64,000 nt of DNA from Physella acuta (Eukaryota > Mollusca > Gastropoda > Physidae): positions 136,501 through 200,500 of the forward strand of contig NW_026731884.1 of assembly GCF_028476545.1 (NCBI RefSeq), given 5' to 3'. Every line of letters begins with the position of its first letter. Within the stretch, counting starts at the first letter, position 1. The position numbers and the translations under genes were made by a program. Below, piece after piece: positions 36,741 to 49,100 of the stretch. The notes under the pieces are model-generated. The model saw only the letters and a list, made by a program, of their open reading frames with translations. It made no database searches and was not told where the DNA came from.

Positions 36741-38005
36741 TGATTTACTCTTTACTTAACAAGCTGCTATTGATTGCATGTTAGCTTTGGTAGTGTGTTT
36801 TATATATGAAATTAGAAAACCATCTTTTGAAATCAAATAATAAAAATCAATTGTAAGATCGTGAAATAATTTTTGTGACAGTCAGTATATAAGGTAAATC
36901 AGTGTTGACCAAATGGAATGCTTGAAGAAATGTTACCCAGTGTGCTTTCTTGAAATGTTCCAGCCAATCTATAGTGCAAGGAATTGAAACAAATTTTGTG
37001 TGGAGCTTACCAGTTTTGTTACGCTTTGGAGATTAGTTTCTATCAAGGCATTTTTATGGACAGTTTTTTTTTTAATGTTTTAATAAGACAATGAATATCT
37101 ACATGACTGCTTATCATACAGATGACTTTCTCCTCTTGATATTTAAGTAAATTTAAAAATTCGTGGTTACTTTTATTTAATTTGATTGAATGGGAGATAA
37201 TAAATACCAGTAGTCAACATCTTTACAAAGTTTTTTTTTTTATTATTTCAGAAATTAATAGTTTTTCTTTCATAAAATAGTCTCTACAAAAATAATGTAT
37301 GAAAGAAGTTTTTTTTTTGTGAATCTTGTTTATCTTCAATTCAGTTCACAATTATTTCAGTTCCTACATTTTAAAAATTAATTCATATCAATTCTGTACC
37401 ATTTAATATACCATTTAATATACATTCATTCTAAAAATACAAAATGTTGCTTTAGAATTCTATGATCAAATTAAATGCTTTTGCCATGCATGATGCAAAT
37501 ACAGAGAGAACAGTAAACATGCTAGCATTACTTTATGCTTTAAAACAATGCAAGTCAATTTTTTTGCAGTTTCAATTTTTTTTAAACTATTGTAATGTGT
37601 CAAAATTTGTTTAGTTCCCATTACACACCAGTTGTCAAATATTGACTACTTTGTGTGAAAACTTTTCTCAGCTGTGTGCTATGTTGCCATCAGTGAAAAT
37701 CCTGTTCTTTAAGCCCAGATAGCCAGTAGGATATGTCCAACAGTAATATAAACTGGGATGATCATTTGACTAGATAGCTATGGAAGTTATGTTTACTCTA
37801 GAATCTTTTTTTTTTTCTCAATGGTGAAAAGTACTGCACCATTTGGGTCATTGCCCTCTCTAATGTATTGTTATTTTCTGTTTAATGTCATTCACTATAA
37901 TATGCAAATCAAAGTTTGAGTAAAGAATGTATTGTGTACTATGTTGTGTTATGTACATACATTAATAAACATCGAATACCTAGTCAGTGCCTTGTTAATA
38001 ATCAA
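36741..38005. other. 3' region of GFER and spacer, no gene seen
   Basis: AT-rich unique sequence, likely including GFER 3' UTR. Many T-runs; no exon with supporting splice sites or similarity on either strand. Confidence 0.4.
36839..36844 (+). terminator. GFER: Candidate GFER poly(A) signal
   Basis: AATAAA 99 bases after the GFER stop codon, followed by a T/G-rich stretch within 40 bases. Alternative signals may exist further into the AT-rich 3' region. Confidence 0.45.
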
Positions 38006-38007
38006 AT

Positions 38008-38325
38008 AGACAATACAGACTGGCTGGCTTTTGTGGAACATCAGACAATACAGACTTTTGTTGTACATCAGACAATACAGACTTTTGTGGAACATCAGAC
38101 AATACAGACTTTTGTTGTACATCAGACAACACACAGACTTTTGTTGTACATCAGACAATACAGACTGGCTGGCTTTTGTGGAACATCAGACAATACAGAC
38201 TGGCTGGCTTTTGTGGAACATCAGACAATACAGACTGACTGGCTTTTGTGGAACATCAGACAATACAGACTGGCTGGCTTTTGTGGAACATCAGACAATA
38301 CAGACTGGCTGGCTTTTGTGGTAAA
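38008..38325. repeat. Mixed 24/35-bp minisatellite, about 10 copies
   Basis: Unit ACATCAGACAATACAGACT, followed by either TTTTGT(G/T)G or GGCTGGCTTTTGTGGA. The short form dominates the left half and the long form the right. It lies downstream of GFER and reads as an open frame on both strands by chance. Confidence 0.9.
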
Positions 38326-38934
38326 AAGCATAACTTTCGTTTAGATTTTTTTTTTAAATTCACAATTCTTTGGGGGGGGGGGGGGGGGGTCTAAAACTAT
38401 TTTTAACAATGTAGGTTTTAATTCCGTTATAAAATATAATTAAATACAATGTTTCAACTTACTCAGTGTTTATCGTCTTTTAAAATTGCAAACTTTGAAT
38501 TCGCATGAAATGGTAAGACAATATAATTTGTTGTCCTCAACTCGCTGCAACAATGCATTCCTATACCTTTCGTCCTTCTGTTAGACTTAGGGGAGTTGTT
38601 GAGAATGCTCCTTGAAAATGTTGGGGGGGGGGATAAATTTTCGTCCTCCCCAATGCCTTAAAGAGGCCCCCTAGGGCCCAGAATAAAAATAAGGAATATT
38701 ATTTAATTTTCAGAGGAATTAACCAGGCTTAGATTATTTAGAAAAAAAATATTAACCCGGTTGTTTCCCCCTTGTCCATAAAAATTCTATAACAAATAAA
38801 CCGGGAGTGATCTCCCCTAAACTTTCTCGAATATTCTTAAATTAAAAAAACAGGGGATGGGAACTCGGGATATAGACATGAATTTGAATCCATTTAAATA
38901 CTTAAACTTTTTAAAATAAAATAAAATCTCTTAG

Positions 38935-39420
38935 AAAAAGGAATTGCACACCAGTGAACGCCAAATAAAATGTGCATAATAGTGCGGAAAATTAGTACTT
39001 CCGGTCGACGGAAATTACTCAAAATTTGATAGAAGGCAGAGAATTAGGTCTTTTACTTACATGTGAAATTTCATTTATCTATATGAAATAGTACTCAAGT
39101 TATGGGCTTTTGAAAATATTAAGTAGAAAAAGTACCACTTCCGGTTATCGGAAATCGCTCAAAAGTTGATACGGATCTACGATTTTGATAAAATACTTAT
39201 ATATGAAATTTCATCAACCTAGCTGTAACGGTACTCAAGTTATCGTGTTTACACACACACACAGACATACGGACAAGATTGCAAAATTATGTTTTTCCGT
39301 ATCAGTGAGGTGTAAAACGTCTAGATTTGCAAAAATCTCGATTTTTTTTTTTTTTGCACGATTACAAGACTTTCTCTATACTTCGTCTATACGAGAAAGT
39401 AAAAACTGGAGTAGTCATAT
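38935..39420 (+). repeat. Dispersed repeat with ACTTCCGGT modules
   Basis: Two internal modules (about 38994 and 39127) share ACTTCCGGT-x-GGAAAT-x-CTCAAAA and a following ATGAAATTTCAT; then come an ACACACAC run, AGACATACGGACAAGATTGC and a tail ending in CGAGAAAGTA. I recall similar sequence as a dispersed repeat in invertebrate genomes; the class is unknown. Confidence 0.5.
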
Positions 39421-39944
39421 TGTTCTAAAAATAAGTATAATTCTGAGTTTCGTAAGAAAATAGCGATTGTTTATCTATGCATAAAAATATGTCTATTTGT
39501 CCCTGTTTTGTCTTTTATGCCTTTGGAAAGTTGTTGAGAATACTTCTTGTGTAAAATTTGACGCCTCGGGGTCCCCTCGCCTACATTTATTTTAAACATC
39601 ACAATAAGATAGATACACGGTGGCACATGCCATTCAATGTTTAAGTCGAGCCAAGGGCGTACCCGGCGTCCCTATGGTAGTGTAACCGGTGGCTCTCCAG
39701 AGCGCCCAGCGACACTCCTGACACATAGGCGGTCGCCGAAGGGTGTCTACGTCACTACTACGGAGGGTGACTAAAGAAATGCATGCAGCACGCAATTACC
39801 GGCGTCTGGGCGGTAAAGTGGATAAACCAGCGCCATAACTCAGATCCAGGAAATATAGCGCCTGCTTTCTTTACATTAAATACCTCAGTTTTAGAAAACA
39901 AGGTAACGCATAGATGTTCACGGGACGGGATCGCTAATAGTAAT

Positions 39945-40042
39945 CAGTGGTGGATTAAAGGGGGGGGGGGGGGGGGGTTTAGGGGCCCCCAAATTTTCAC
40001 TTACAAACCATAGAAAATTTCACTTTACAACTTAATTGTTGT
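39945..40042. mobile_element. Truncated CAGTGGTGGATTAA element with G-run
   Basis: CAGTGGTGGATTAAAGGG, an 18-base G-run and TTTAGGGGCCCCCAAATTT resemble the left end of hAT-type elements. It directly abuts the G-run MITE at 40043. A related stretch lies at 2896-2975. No right end found. Confidence 0.4.
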
Positions 40043-40332
40043 CAGATGCGTAGCGAGGGGGGGGGGGGTTGCGGGGGTGCGGACCGCACCGGGTGACACC
40101 AAAAAAATAGTAAAATATATAGAGAAAAATTTGAGGGGGAGGGGTGCAAATAAAAAGTTTGAGGGGGTGCAAATCGAAAGTTCGAGGAGGGGGAGTTGCA
40201 AATAGAAAGTTTGACGGGGGGGGGGGGTGCAAATCGAAAGTTTGTCCCCGGGAAGAGTCGCTACGCCTCTGGGGAGGGGGGTGACACCATTAAGTGCCGC
40301 ACCGGGTGGCACCCGACCTCGCTACGCCACTG
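40043..40332 (-). mobile_element. G-run hAT-type MITE, complete with perfect 8-bp target duplication
   Basis: Termini CAGATGCGTAGCGAGG and CCTCGCTACGCCACTG, flanked by ATTGTTGT on both sides (40035-40042 and 40333-40340). This is the cleanest copy of the family and sets its boundaries. Confidence 0.88.
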
Positions 40333-40539
40333 ATTGTTGTTTTTACTTTAAAATTAAAAATCAATGTTTTAAAGCAGAAATCACATTTTTTTTTCAAAAT
40401 ATACTCTGTATGCATTCATACAAGCAGCATTTTACATATTTTTATACACGTTTATTTCTATTAGTTAATTCATTAATTTATTGTCTAAATTACACGCTAT
40501 TTTTAAACAAATAAAGGCCATACAAAACGGTGTGGGGGG

Positions 40540-40605
40540 GGTAGACTTACTTGTCACCCCCCCCCCCCACCCCCCCCCCCCACCCCCGGAAAAATGGAAA
40601 TACCT
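40540..40605. repeat. C-rich low-complexity tract
   Basis: Two C-runs broken by single A residues, preceded by a G-run at 40534. Such tracts are prone to assembly error. Confidence 0.8.
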
Positions 40606-40924
40606 CTGAGGCATTATTTAGATCTAGTCGATAGGCCTTCTTAATTAAAGTTCCTGCTCAGATTATGAGATTATTGTCCAATTATCTTGATATGTAAACC
40701 TACTCATTAGCTTTGTTTTCTAATTTCCTTACAACTGAACTAAAATCAAAGAACACATAGGCCTAAAGGCCTAAACTAGATTTAGATCTCAAGGCCTAGT
40801 TTAGCCTAACATTGCCTGGGACTACTAAAGTAATTTGCGCTCTTTGAGCCTTGTCATTGATTGGTTTAAAAGTTGTAACACAACCTACTCCCCGCCAATG
40901 AAAAAATATCTTCCGGATAATTCA

Positions 40925-40936
40925 TATGACGTCATA
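40925..40936. promoter_or_regulatory. Perfect CRE palindrome in a candidate OGDH promoter
   Basis: The palindrome ATATGACGTCATAT (40924-40937) holds a full CRE. Within 30 bases upstream are a CCGCCAATG (CCAAT-like) and a CTTCCGG (ETS/NRF-type) motif, a set often found in promoters of nuclear genes for mitochondrial proteins. It lies 2.0 kb upstream of the OGDH ATG, where a 5' untranslated exon would be needed. Two further TGACGTCA sites at about 15858 and 16763 lie in a repeat, so CRE motifs are not specific evidence. Confidence 0.28.
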
Positions 40937-41139
40937 TTTTCTTCTACACACCTGACACATAAGAGGTCGGGGTTTTCCTCATTCGGATTTAAGGACTTGT
41001 GTTAAGTAAGGTCATTGTTTACACACATTTTCTTTTGAATTTGGTTCTATTCAGAGGGATAATATATTAATACATTTTGTTCAAAACTTTAAAATGAAAA
41101 ATGCTATTTTTTTTATTTTACAAGGGATCCTGTGTAGAT

Positions 41140-42340
41140 TCTAGATCTACTTGAACTGCAACCAAAGTGAATCTACGCCATTTCGATATTGCTCCTTGAC
41201 GCAAAGGTCGAAGCCCGAGCCTTGGATAAACAGAAAAAAAAACATCTGACCAAATCATCTAGATATCTAGCTAGATCTAGATTAGATCACAGAAAATAAT
41301 AATCTGTCGGACCTTGATGGTAAATTAAAAATTATACTTTACTAGAACTAATCTAGATCTAACATTAACATTTAGATTAGGCTAGGCCTACTTCTGAGTA
41401 CTTTACTATTCACTCACTATGTGACTGTGTACTTAACTGTGTAGTCTAGAGACTTGAGTCTAAAGTAGACTAACAACTCTAGAATGCTCTAGAATCTAGA
41501 TTGACTCTACTACTACTAGATCTAGATCTAGAATGATCTAGATTCTATAATCTTATTTTTAATCTAGTCTGTTGAGTTGAAATAAAATCTAGTCTATAGG
41601 GCACTATACTATAGGCTACTCTTAGTACTCTACTCTATCAAAACTCAGTATTCTAGCTAGATTCTAGATCTAGATTTTATCTCTAAACTAAACTACTTGA
41701 CTTAGATCTAGACTAGTAGTCTAGACTCTAGCTAGACTAGAACTAGCTAGATCTAATCTAGATCAAGATTTTATTTTATTCTAAACTTAATTTAGCCTAA
41801 TAATTTATAATAGTCTAGACTAGCTATATAAAGCTAAACATCTAGGCCCTAATAAATTCTAATAATAGGCCTAGGTATTCTCTTTTACTAGTTAAATTCA
41901 TCTAACATATAGGGCCTAACTAGATGATTAGATCTAGATTAGAAAGTACTAGAAATCTAATCTAGTCTTTTAAATAAATCTGGATTTAGCTTGTTAGACT
42001 CTAGATCTATATACAATATACTTATATATAGGCAGTATAGGCCTAGATCTATCTGAATTTGAATTTCTAAATAGACCTAGCCTAGATGATCTAGATTCTA
42101 GATCTATTCTAGACTAGCTTGTAGATTGTAGATGAAGGCTGGATCTAGATCTAGATAATTTTAATTGTAGTTATTTTTGCCAGAGTTAAAAACAATTTTT
42201 AGTGCTGCACAATCTCGAATTTAGATCCACAATTTTTTTTAGAACTAGATCTAGCTAGTTCGAAGTAGATAGGCTATATAGCGCGATTATAGGCCTAGCT
42301 AGATTCTATGTCTTGTAATATTCATAATAATGTAGTATAG
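41140..42340. repeat. TCTAGA/AGATCT/AGGCCT palindrome-rich block upstream of OGDH
   Basis: Palindromic hexamers TCTAGA and AGATCT overlap as (CTAGAT)n in dozens of places, with interspersed AGGCCTA. Similar but shorter blocks lie at 15600-15730, 20885-21010 and 23985-24120. No unit of fixed length is seen, so this is not a simple tandem array. Confidence 0.7.
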
Positions 42341-42360
42341 GCCTAGACCTCCATAGATGT

Positions 42361-42565
42361 TATGGTATGATAATTGGGTGAAAGTCTTGAGTTCATATCT
42401 CATTCTGGATTTGAGGCTGCTGGATGTCCTTGATTTCACCCAGCCCAGAATGGTGCCTGACTCATGTCCATGTTAAAGAAAATAAAGCTGCTGGGGACAG
42501 TGCTGACCACACCATACCTTTGTATGCCAAGGTTAACAGCACAAACTTCATCTGCCGTATTGATG
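42361..42565 (+). mobile_element. tRNA-derived snail SINE
   Basis: Starts near the box-B-like GTCTTGAGTTCATATCTC and runs through TTTCACCCAGCCCAGAATGG, CCTGACTCATG, TTAAAGAAAATAAAGCTGCT, GGGGACAGTGCTGACCACAC and a TTCATCTGCC end. This order matches the body of the tRNA-derived SINE common in gastropods as I remember it. Diverged, and the tRNA 5' half is missing. Confidence 0.62.
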
Positions 42566-42815
42566 GTTAGGAACTTGTCAACAAATGAAAATAGATTTTT
42601 TCGGCCTACCTCTAGGTAGTCCCATAAGTTAGTTTTGAAAATTTGATACCAAAACAAGCTAGAGTTAGCCAGTGAAGAGTAATAAAAAAAATTGCTTTCC
42701 ATTGATAGCAGTGCAGAGTTATGACTGTAGTGGTAGCTTACATTGATATGAAAGAATATAGGTACTTATTTCCTTCACTACATTTAATAAATTTCATTTT
42801 TTTTCTAAATCTTAG

Positions 42816-43198
42816 CAGTTTCTTGGTGATTACAAAAGTTAAAGACAGAACCATTATTCGGTTTCAACCACTTTGAGTGCCACCAGTAGCCATACTGGCT
42901 TTGTCAAATCTCCAGTTTTGTCACAATATAAGACATTTTCACGTAGCTAGGACGTTACGGTTTTATGATGCATCGCATCAAAGACCTGTTGCTACGTTAC
43001 TCCAAGTGCCATTCCTTCCATGAGCTGCCTGCCCTATACTGCAGCTATGCAACAAAATCAGTTGGACCTAAAGTGTTGGGGCCTGGAAGGTATTTTGGCA
43101 CACAAGTTGCTGCTGAGCCTTTTTTAAATGGCAGCTCCTCCGCTTACATAGAGGATATGTTTGAGGCTTGGCAGAGAGATCCTAATAGTGTACATAAG
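42816..43198 (+). CDS. OGDH: OGDH exon 1, transit peptide and E1 N-terminus (5' UTR included)
   Basis: Coding begins at 42965 (a second ATG follows at once at 42968) and ends with AAG|GTAATT, phase 0. Residues 1-30 ([14 protein letters not shown] and on) are basic and free of acidic clusters apart from D7 and E20, as expected for a mitochondrial leader. From about residue 49 the sequence [20 protein letters not shown] aligns with mature OGDH. A possible acceptor TAAATCTTAG at 42815 suggests the exon starts with about 150 bases of 5' UTR. Confidence 0.88.
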
Positions 43199-46100
43199 GT
43201 AATTTGAATAATTATTTCTATGTTTGTTGTTGTACTAGCACATTGTTTCAAAACCTGCTTGTTTCTTATTTTCATGATTTAGGGTTTGGAATTTATAGGA
43301 ACCCACAATTGTTTATTTTATTGCTGTAGTTGTTAATCATGAAATTCAGTTTTTTAACATGTTAAGATTATTGCTGGGTTATCTAATTTATCATTTACAA
43401 TAAAATCATGAGAACACCAGTTGATACTTAAATAGATTGAATTTAAATAGTTCTATTTTCATAGACTGGAAAGGATTGCATTTCATCAGAGCGGTTTTAA
43501 ATGATTCTAGTTTATTTAATTTGTACTAAATTTAGTGTGAACACTGGGTTTAAAAAATTTCAACCAATATGAATTATCCAACTTAACTTATTACTAATGA
43601 TCAAATGATACACCAGTATGCCTTCTTAGCCACACAGTGTAGTCAAGTTGTTATGTAGAATGTGATAAGATAGTCGCCTACATACCCTCATGTTTTTTGA
43701 TGATGTTTGACAAGATAAGCTGCCAGTTTGTTTATGCTACACTTGATAGATAATAGATTCAACATTCTTTGGCCTGGTGTACTTTTATTAACAGAAATTT
43801 ATGGAGCTTAACAGTTTAATACCGTGCCTGCAGTGGGTTTTTTTCCATCTAGACATCTCTTAATGTCCTTAAAATGTCCATCAAGAGTTACTGTCCTTAA
43901 AATGTCCATTAAGAATTCAACAAGAGTCACTATTCCTAACTTGTCCATCAAGAACAAGAGTCACTATTCCTAACTTGTCCATCGAGAATTCAACAAGAGT
44001 CACTATTCCTAACTTGTCCATCAAGAACAAGAGTCACTATTCCTAACTTGTCCATCAAGAACAAGAGTCACTATTCCTAACTTGTCCATCAAGAACAAGA
44101 GTCACTATTCCTAACTTGTCCATCAAGAACAAGAGTCACTATTCCTAAATTGTCAAGAGTTACAGTCCTTAAATTGTCCATTTAGAGTTACTATTCCTAA
44201 ACTGTCCATCAAGAGCTACTGTCCTTAAGGATCTTCCATTTATGACATCCACACAGACTTTTGTGAGGGGGGGGGGGTGTCCATGCCGACGTCCACATGT
44301 TGAACTTTATATCAAAGTTCTAACATTTTAAAACAAACTTAAAATTTGTATCCTGCATGTAAAAAGTGAAATTAAGACATGTTGAATAAAGATGCCCCTA
44401 GGTTCTACTTTGATATTTAGCCTAAAATAAACATTATTGAGTATACTAAATCCGTATATCAGTTATTAGGTACACAATACATGTTATTGAAATATTAAAT
44501 AGGTAGTAAGTTTTGTGAGATCTACTAAATTTTTATGGACATCCACATGGGGATTTGTCGAAATCCATCATTTTTGTGGACGTCATAAATGGATGACCCT
44601 TAACTTGTCCATCAAGAGCTACTGTCCTTAAAATCTCCATCAAAAGTTATTGTTACAAAATTGTCCTTTTTGAATCTTGGCAGGAACTTACTGTTAGACC
44701 TCCACCACATAAGAATTGTTATAAAGTTTACAAACACAGTGTATTAAGTGTTAGCTGATGGAACCAAAGGTTGACTGTATCACTAAAGGTTGACTGTATC
44801 ACTAAAGGTTGACTGTATCACTAAAGGTTGACTGACTGTATCACTAAAGGTTGACTGTAGTATCACTAAAGGTTGACTGTAGTATCACTAAAGGTTGACT
44901 GTATCACTAAAGGTTGACTGTATCACTAAAGGTTGACTGACTGTATCACTAAAGGTTGACTGTAGTATCACTAAAGGTTGACTGTATCACTAAAGGTTGA
45001 CTGACTGTATCACTAAAGGTTGACTGTATCACTAAAGGTTGACTGTATCACTAAAGGTTGACTGTATCACTAAAGGTTGACTGACTGTATCACTAAAGGT
45101 TGACTGTAGTATCACTAAAGGTTGACTGTAGTATCACTAAAGGTTGACTGTATCACTAAAGGTTGACTGTATCACTAAAGGTTGACTGTATCACTAAAGG
45201 TTGACTGTATCACTAAAGGTTGACTGTATCACTAAAGGTTGACTGACTGTATCACTAAAGGTTGACTGTATCACTAAAGGTTGACTGACTGTATCACTAA
45301 AGGTTGACTGTATCACTAAAGGTTGACTGACTGTATCACTAAAGGTTGACTGTATCACTAAAGGTTGACTGACTGTATCACTAAAGGTTGACTGTATCGC
45401 TAAAGGTTGACTGTATCGCTAAAGGTTGACTGTATCGCTAAAGGTTGACTGACTGTATCACTAAAGGTTGACTGTATCGCTAAAGGTTGACTGACTGTAT
45501 CACTAAAGGTTGACTGTATCGCTAAAGGTTGACTGTATCACTAAAGGTTGACTGTATCACTAAAGGTTGACTGTATCACTAAAGGTTGACTGACTGTATC
45601 ACTAAAGGTTGACTGTATCACTAAAGGTTGACTAATATCACTAGTTGAAGGCACCTATGTATTTCTTGAAACATTTCTTTTTAAAACTACATTTAACTTA
45701 TAGTCTAGTAAACCATCAGATCCATTTGTTGTTAAAACTACATTTAACTTATGCTTGTGTAAACCATCCGATCCATTTGTTTCTTCTGTCAGTCATGGGA
45801 TGCCTTTTTTCGTCAAACTGCCAGAGGAGCACCACCAGGTCAGGCATATGCTGCCCCACCAACTCTAAGGGCCGCAATGATGTCCTCTGTTCCTGCTGCA
45901 CTGCCCAGACATGCAGTGGAGCAGGGCATGCCTGTGGATGAGAAAACTATTGAAGACCATTTGTCTGTCCAGTCCATCATCCGCTCATACCAGGTATAGC
46001 TGCAGGTTTTGGCTGTGGGTGCATGCACTCATACCAGGTATAGCTGCAGGTTTTGGCTGTGGGTGCATGCACTCAATCAGGTATAGCTGCAGGTTTTGGC

Positions 46101-49100
46101 TGTGGGTGCATGCACTCATACCAGGTATAGCTGCAGGTTTTGGCTGTGGGTGCATGCACTCAACCAGGTATAGCTGCAGGTTTTGGCTGTGGGTGCATGC
46201 ACTCAACCAGGTATAGCTGCAGGTTTTGGCTGTGGGTGCTTGCACTCAATCAGGTATAGCTGCAGGTTTTGGCTGTGGGTGCATGCACTCAACATATGCA
46301 TTCATTTGAAATACTTCAAGTCAGTCATTTCAAGTATTTTTTTGTTCAATATAACATAGTGCTCTTAAGTTTGCAGATATTTTAACACCACTTGTGTTTT
46401 ACTGTAATGTTTAATTTTTCAGCCATACCTGTGGTACTTCAAATTTCTTTTTTTTTCTCTTTTGACCAGTGTTTTTTTTTTTTAAATTAAATTATAGTTT
46501 ACACTTGATCATTGCTACATGATTTGACTGCCAATGTTCCATAGCCCACCACATTTATGTTGATGATGTGAGCCATGCTTGTAAGTGGACCTTGGTGGTA
46601 GGTCAGCTCTACAGGCTGTGTACCATGGTGGAGGTTCCACAAGAGGGTCAGTCTGTTGCTAGATATGGCAGGTTCTAGGCACAATCATGGAGGCTTACAG
46701 TAGACATTTGATATAGAGTAGACATGTAAACACTCAGGTTCAAGACTAAATTCTCTGCCATGTCTATTGATGTAAACATGTCTTCATAGGGATGTTTTTA
46801 TGACATACAAATGGTTACTATACTAATGATACAATAATATTAGCCTTTTATAACTATTTAATTGTTTTCAGTTTTCTCATGTCAATTAGTTGATTATAAT
46901 GTTTATTGCCATTTGGCTTTTCTTGGTCCATTGTAACCATGGATGGTGTATATAGGTCAGAGGTCACAATGTCAGCCAGCTAGACCCATTGAGTATATTA
47001 GATGCTGATCTCAATAGTGAAACCCCCAAGGAGCTACTGCTAGATACTTACAAGCTGGGTAGGCGCTTCATGTTTTTTTCTTGACTGCATGAGGCGCTTT
47101 GTCCTGGTACCCTAGTGCCTTTATGTATGGAGTGTTTGGGTGGTGAGCTTGATTATGTCATTCATCGTGACATGTTTTCAACATTTTTCATCAAGGATGA
47201 TTGCTACAATGCTACCTCCAATCAACATCATTTTATTTTAAAAACTGTATCTTGGTGACCTACGTTATATGCCAAGGTCCACTCTGTCTACCTACTGAAG
47301 CTGCTGGCCCAATGCTCACGCTTTCATTTATTATTCATCCAAACTGCTTGCGCTCTGGACTGATTGTTCCCTTGATTGGTGTAAGCTGCTGGTGCCTTAA
47401 TAAATGGTTCACAGTTTCTGCTTTTTCCTCCTATGAAAAAGGGAAATTAAATAATTCACCATAACATGTAGCATTTGGAGTGGCTAGTTAGTGGTTGCTT
47501 ACAGTCTAGTTAGTGATTGGTTAGATTTGGGTGAAGAGTGGCAGGTTGTATTTTGTACTTGTAATCTTATATATCAGTGGTGTCTAATTTCTCTCTCTCT
47601 AATTAGTCTATTTGAACACCCTGTCTTTACCCACAAAAATGTCATATCTTGCTTGAAACTATTACTGTAAAAAATGTGTTGTTGAAACTTGCAACAAAAG
47701 ACTAGTTCCTAGCCCTCTTTGTATTGCCTAACTAGAAGCCAATGGCAAGAGAGCTGCCCATGGTTGTGTCTAGAACTGTTTAGCTGGCCCTGTAGCACAG
47801 TATCACATCCCTAGAGTATTTTCAGCAGGACCACCTGGCAAGACCACACCATAGGACTGCCAGTATTTTTATTTTACTATGCTTGCATATTTTATCCTCA
47901 ATTTCTGGCTTTATAAGCGTGGGTTTGCCTGCGTTTTTCCGCTCTCATCCCTGTTTGCGTGCATCAGATTCGAGGACACCGCATGGCTCAGTTAGATCCT
48001 ATAGGACTGCAGGTGCCCAACGAGGAGAAGGAGCTGCAAGTGCAGTATTACAACCTGGGTAAGTCAGCTGGGCAGCAGCTTTGTTGTCCCCAGTTTCCTG
48101 TGGTTAGACCTCCCTCTTCCTTAAGTTAGACAAGAAGCTGGGGCGCTCTAATCTTGGGTCAGTTCCTTGCTGCTGCCAATCAAATCTACTGATCATACAC
48201 ATCAGGGACTTACAACAATTATACCAGGCTCATGAACTACTAGTCCTGCCTAGCTGAGCATTTAACACAGAGGCATTTATGATGAGTAATCTAAAGGTTG
48301 ATAGTGACATTCATCAATGCCGTGGACTGAGCCAATTCTTAATGCACAGTACAGAAAGGTCTCATCTCCTTAAGTCAGTCTTATGACCAGACTGTCCACC
48401 CCTAGCTTTATGGCTAGACTGAACCCCCCCCCCCCCCCTAAGCTTTATGGCCAAACTGAACCCCCCCCCCTAGATAAAATACCAGGCTGACCCCCTAGCT
48501 GTATGGTACCATGGCAGTAGATAAGATATTGGGTAGCATGTTTGGACGACGTCGGATGAGTTTGTTGTTAAAAATTTGGAGATGGGGTTGGGCGAAACAA
48601 TGTGAACAATGTGGAGTCGACTGGACTAGGCAAGTGTACCTAACCCAGGGGGATCTCACGTCCCACGTGTGGTACCCTGACCCGCCACAGTGTAGGTGAC
48701 GTCACGTCCATCACGTGCTACCAGTCAAGTGACTAGCGCGTGCTAGTCAGTGCGTGCAAACCGCCAATGCCACTCAACGCTTACGTCAAATATGCTCAAG
48801 AATGTCGTCTGCATGCTTGGTTGATCAAGCGTGTTAGTGATTAGGAATCTTGATCTGAACACGCCCTGTTGGTCAACTTTTGGTCTACCGTTATTGTCAG
48901 ACACGGCGTGTGTTGTGAACTCCGTGTGTTGTAGGTCTGTAACAACACACCCACTAGATGGGACTTTGGTGTCAGATCCTTCAATAAAAACTCCGTGTGT
49001 TGTAGGTCGGTAACAACACACCCACTAGATGGTGGTGCCAGATCCTTCAATAAAAATTTGGTGTGTTGTAGGTCGGTAACAACACACCCACAAGATGGTG

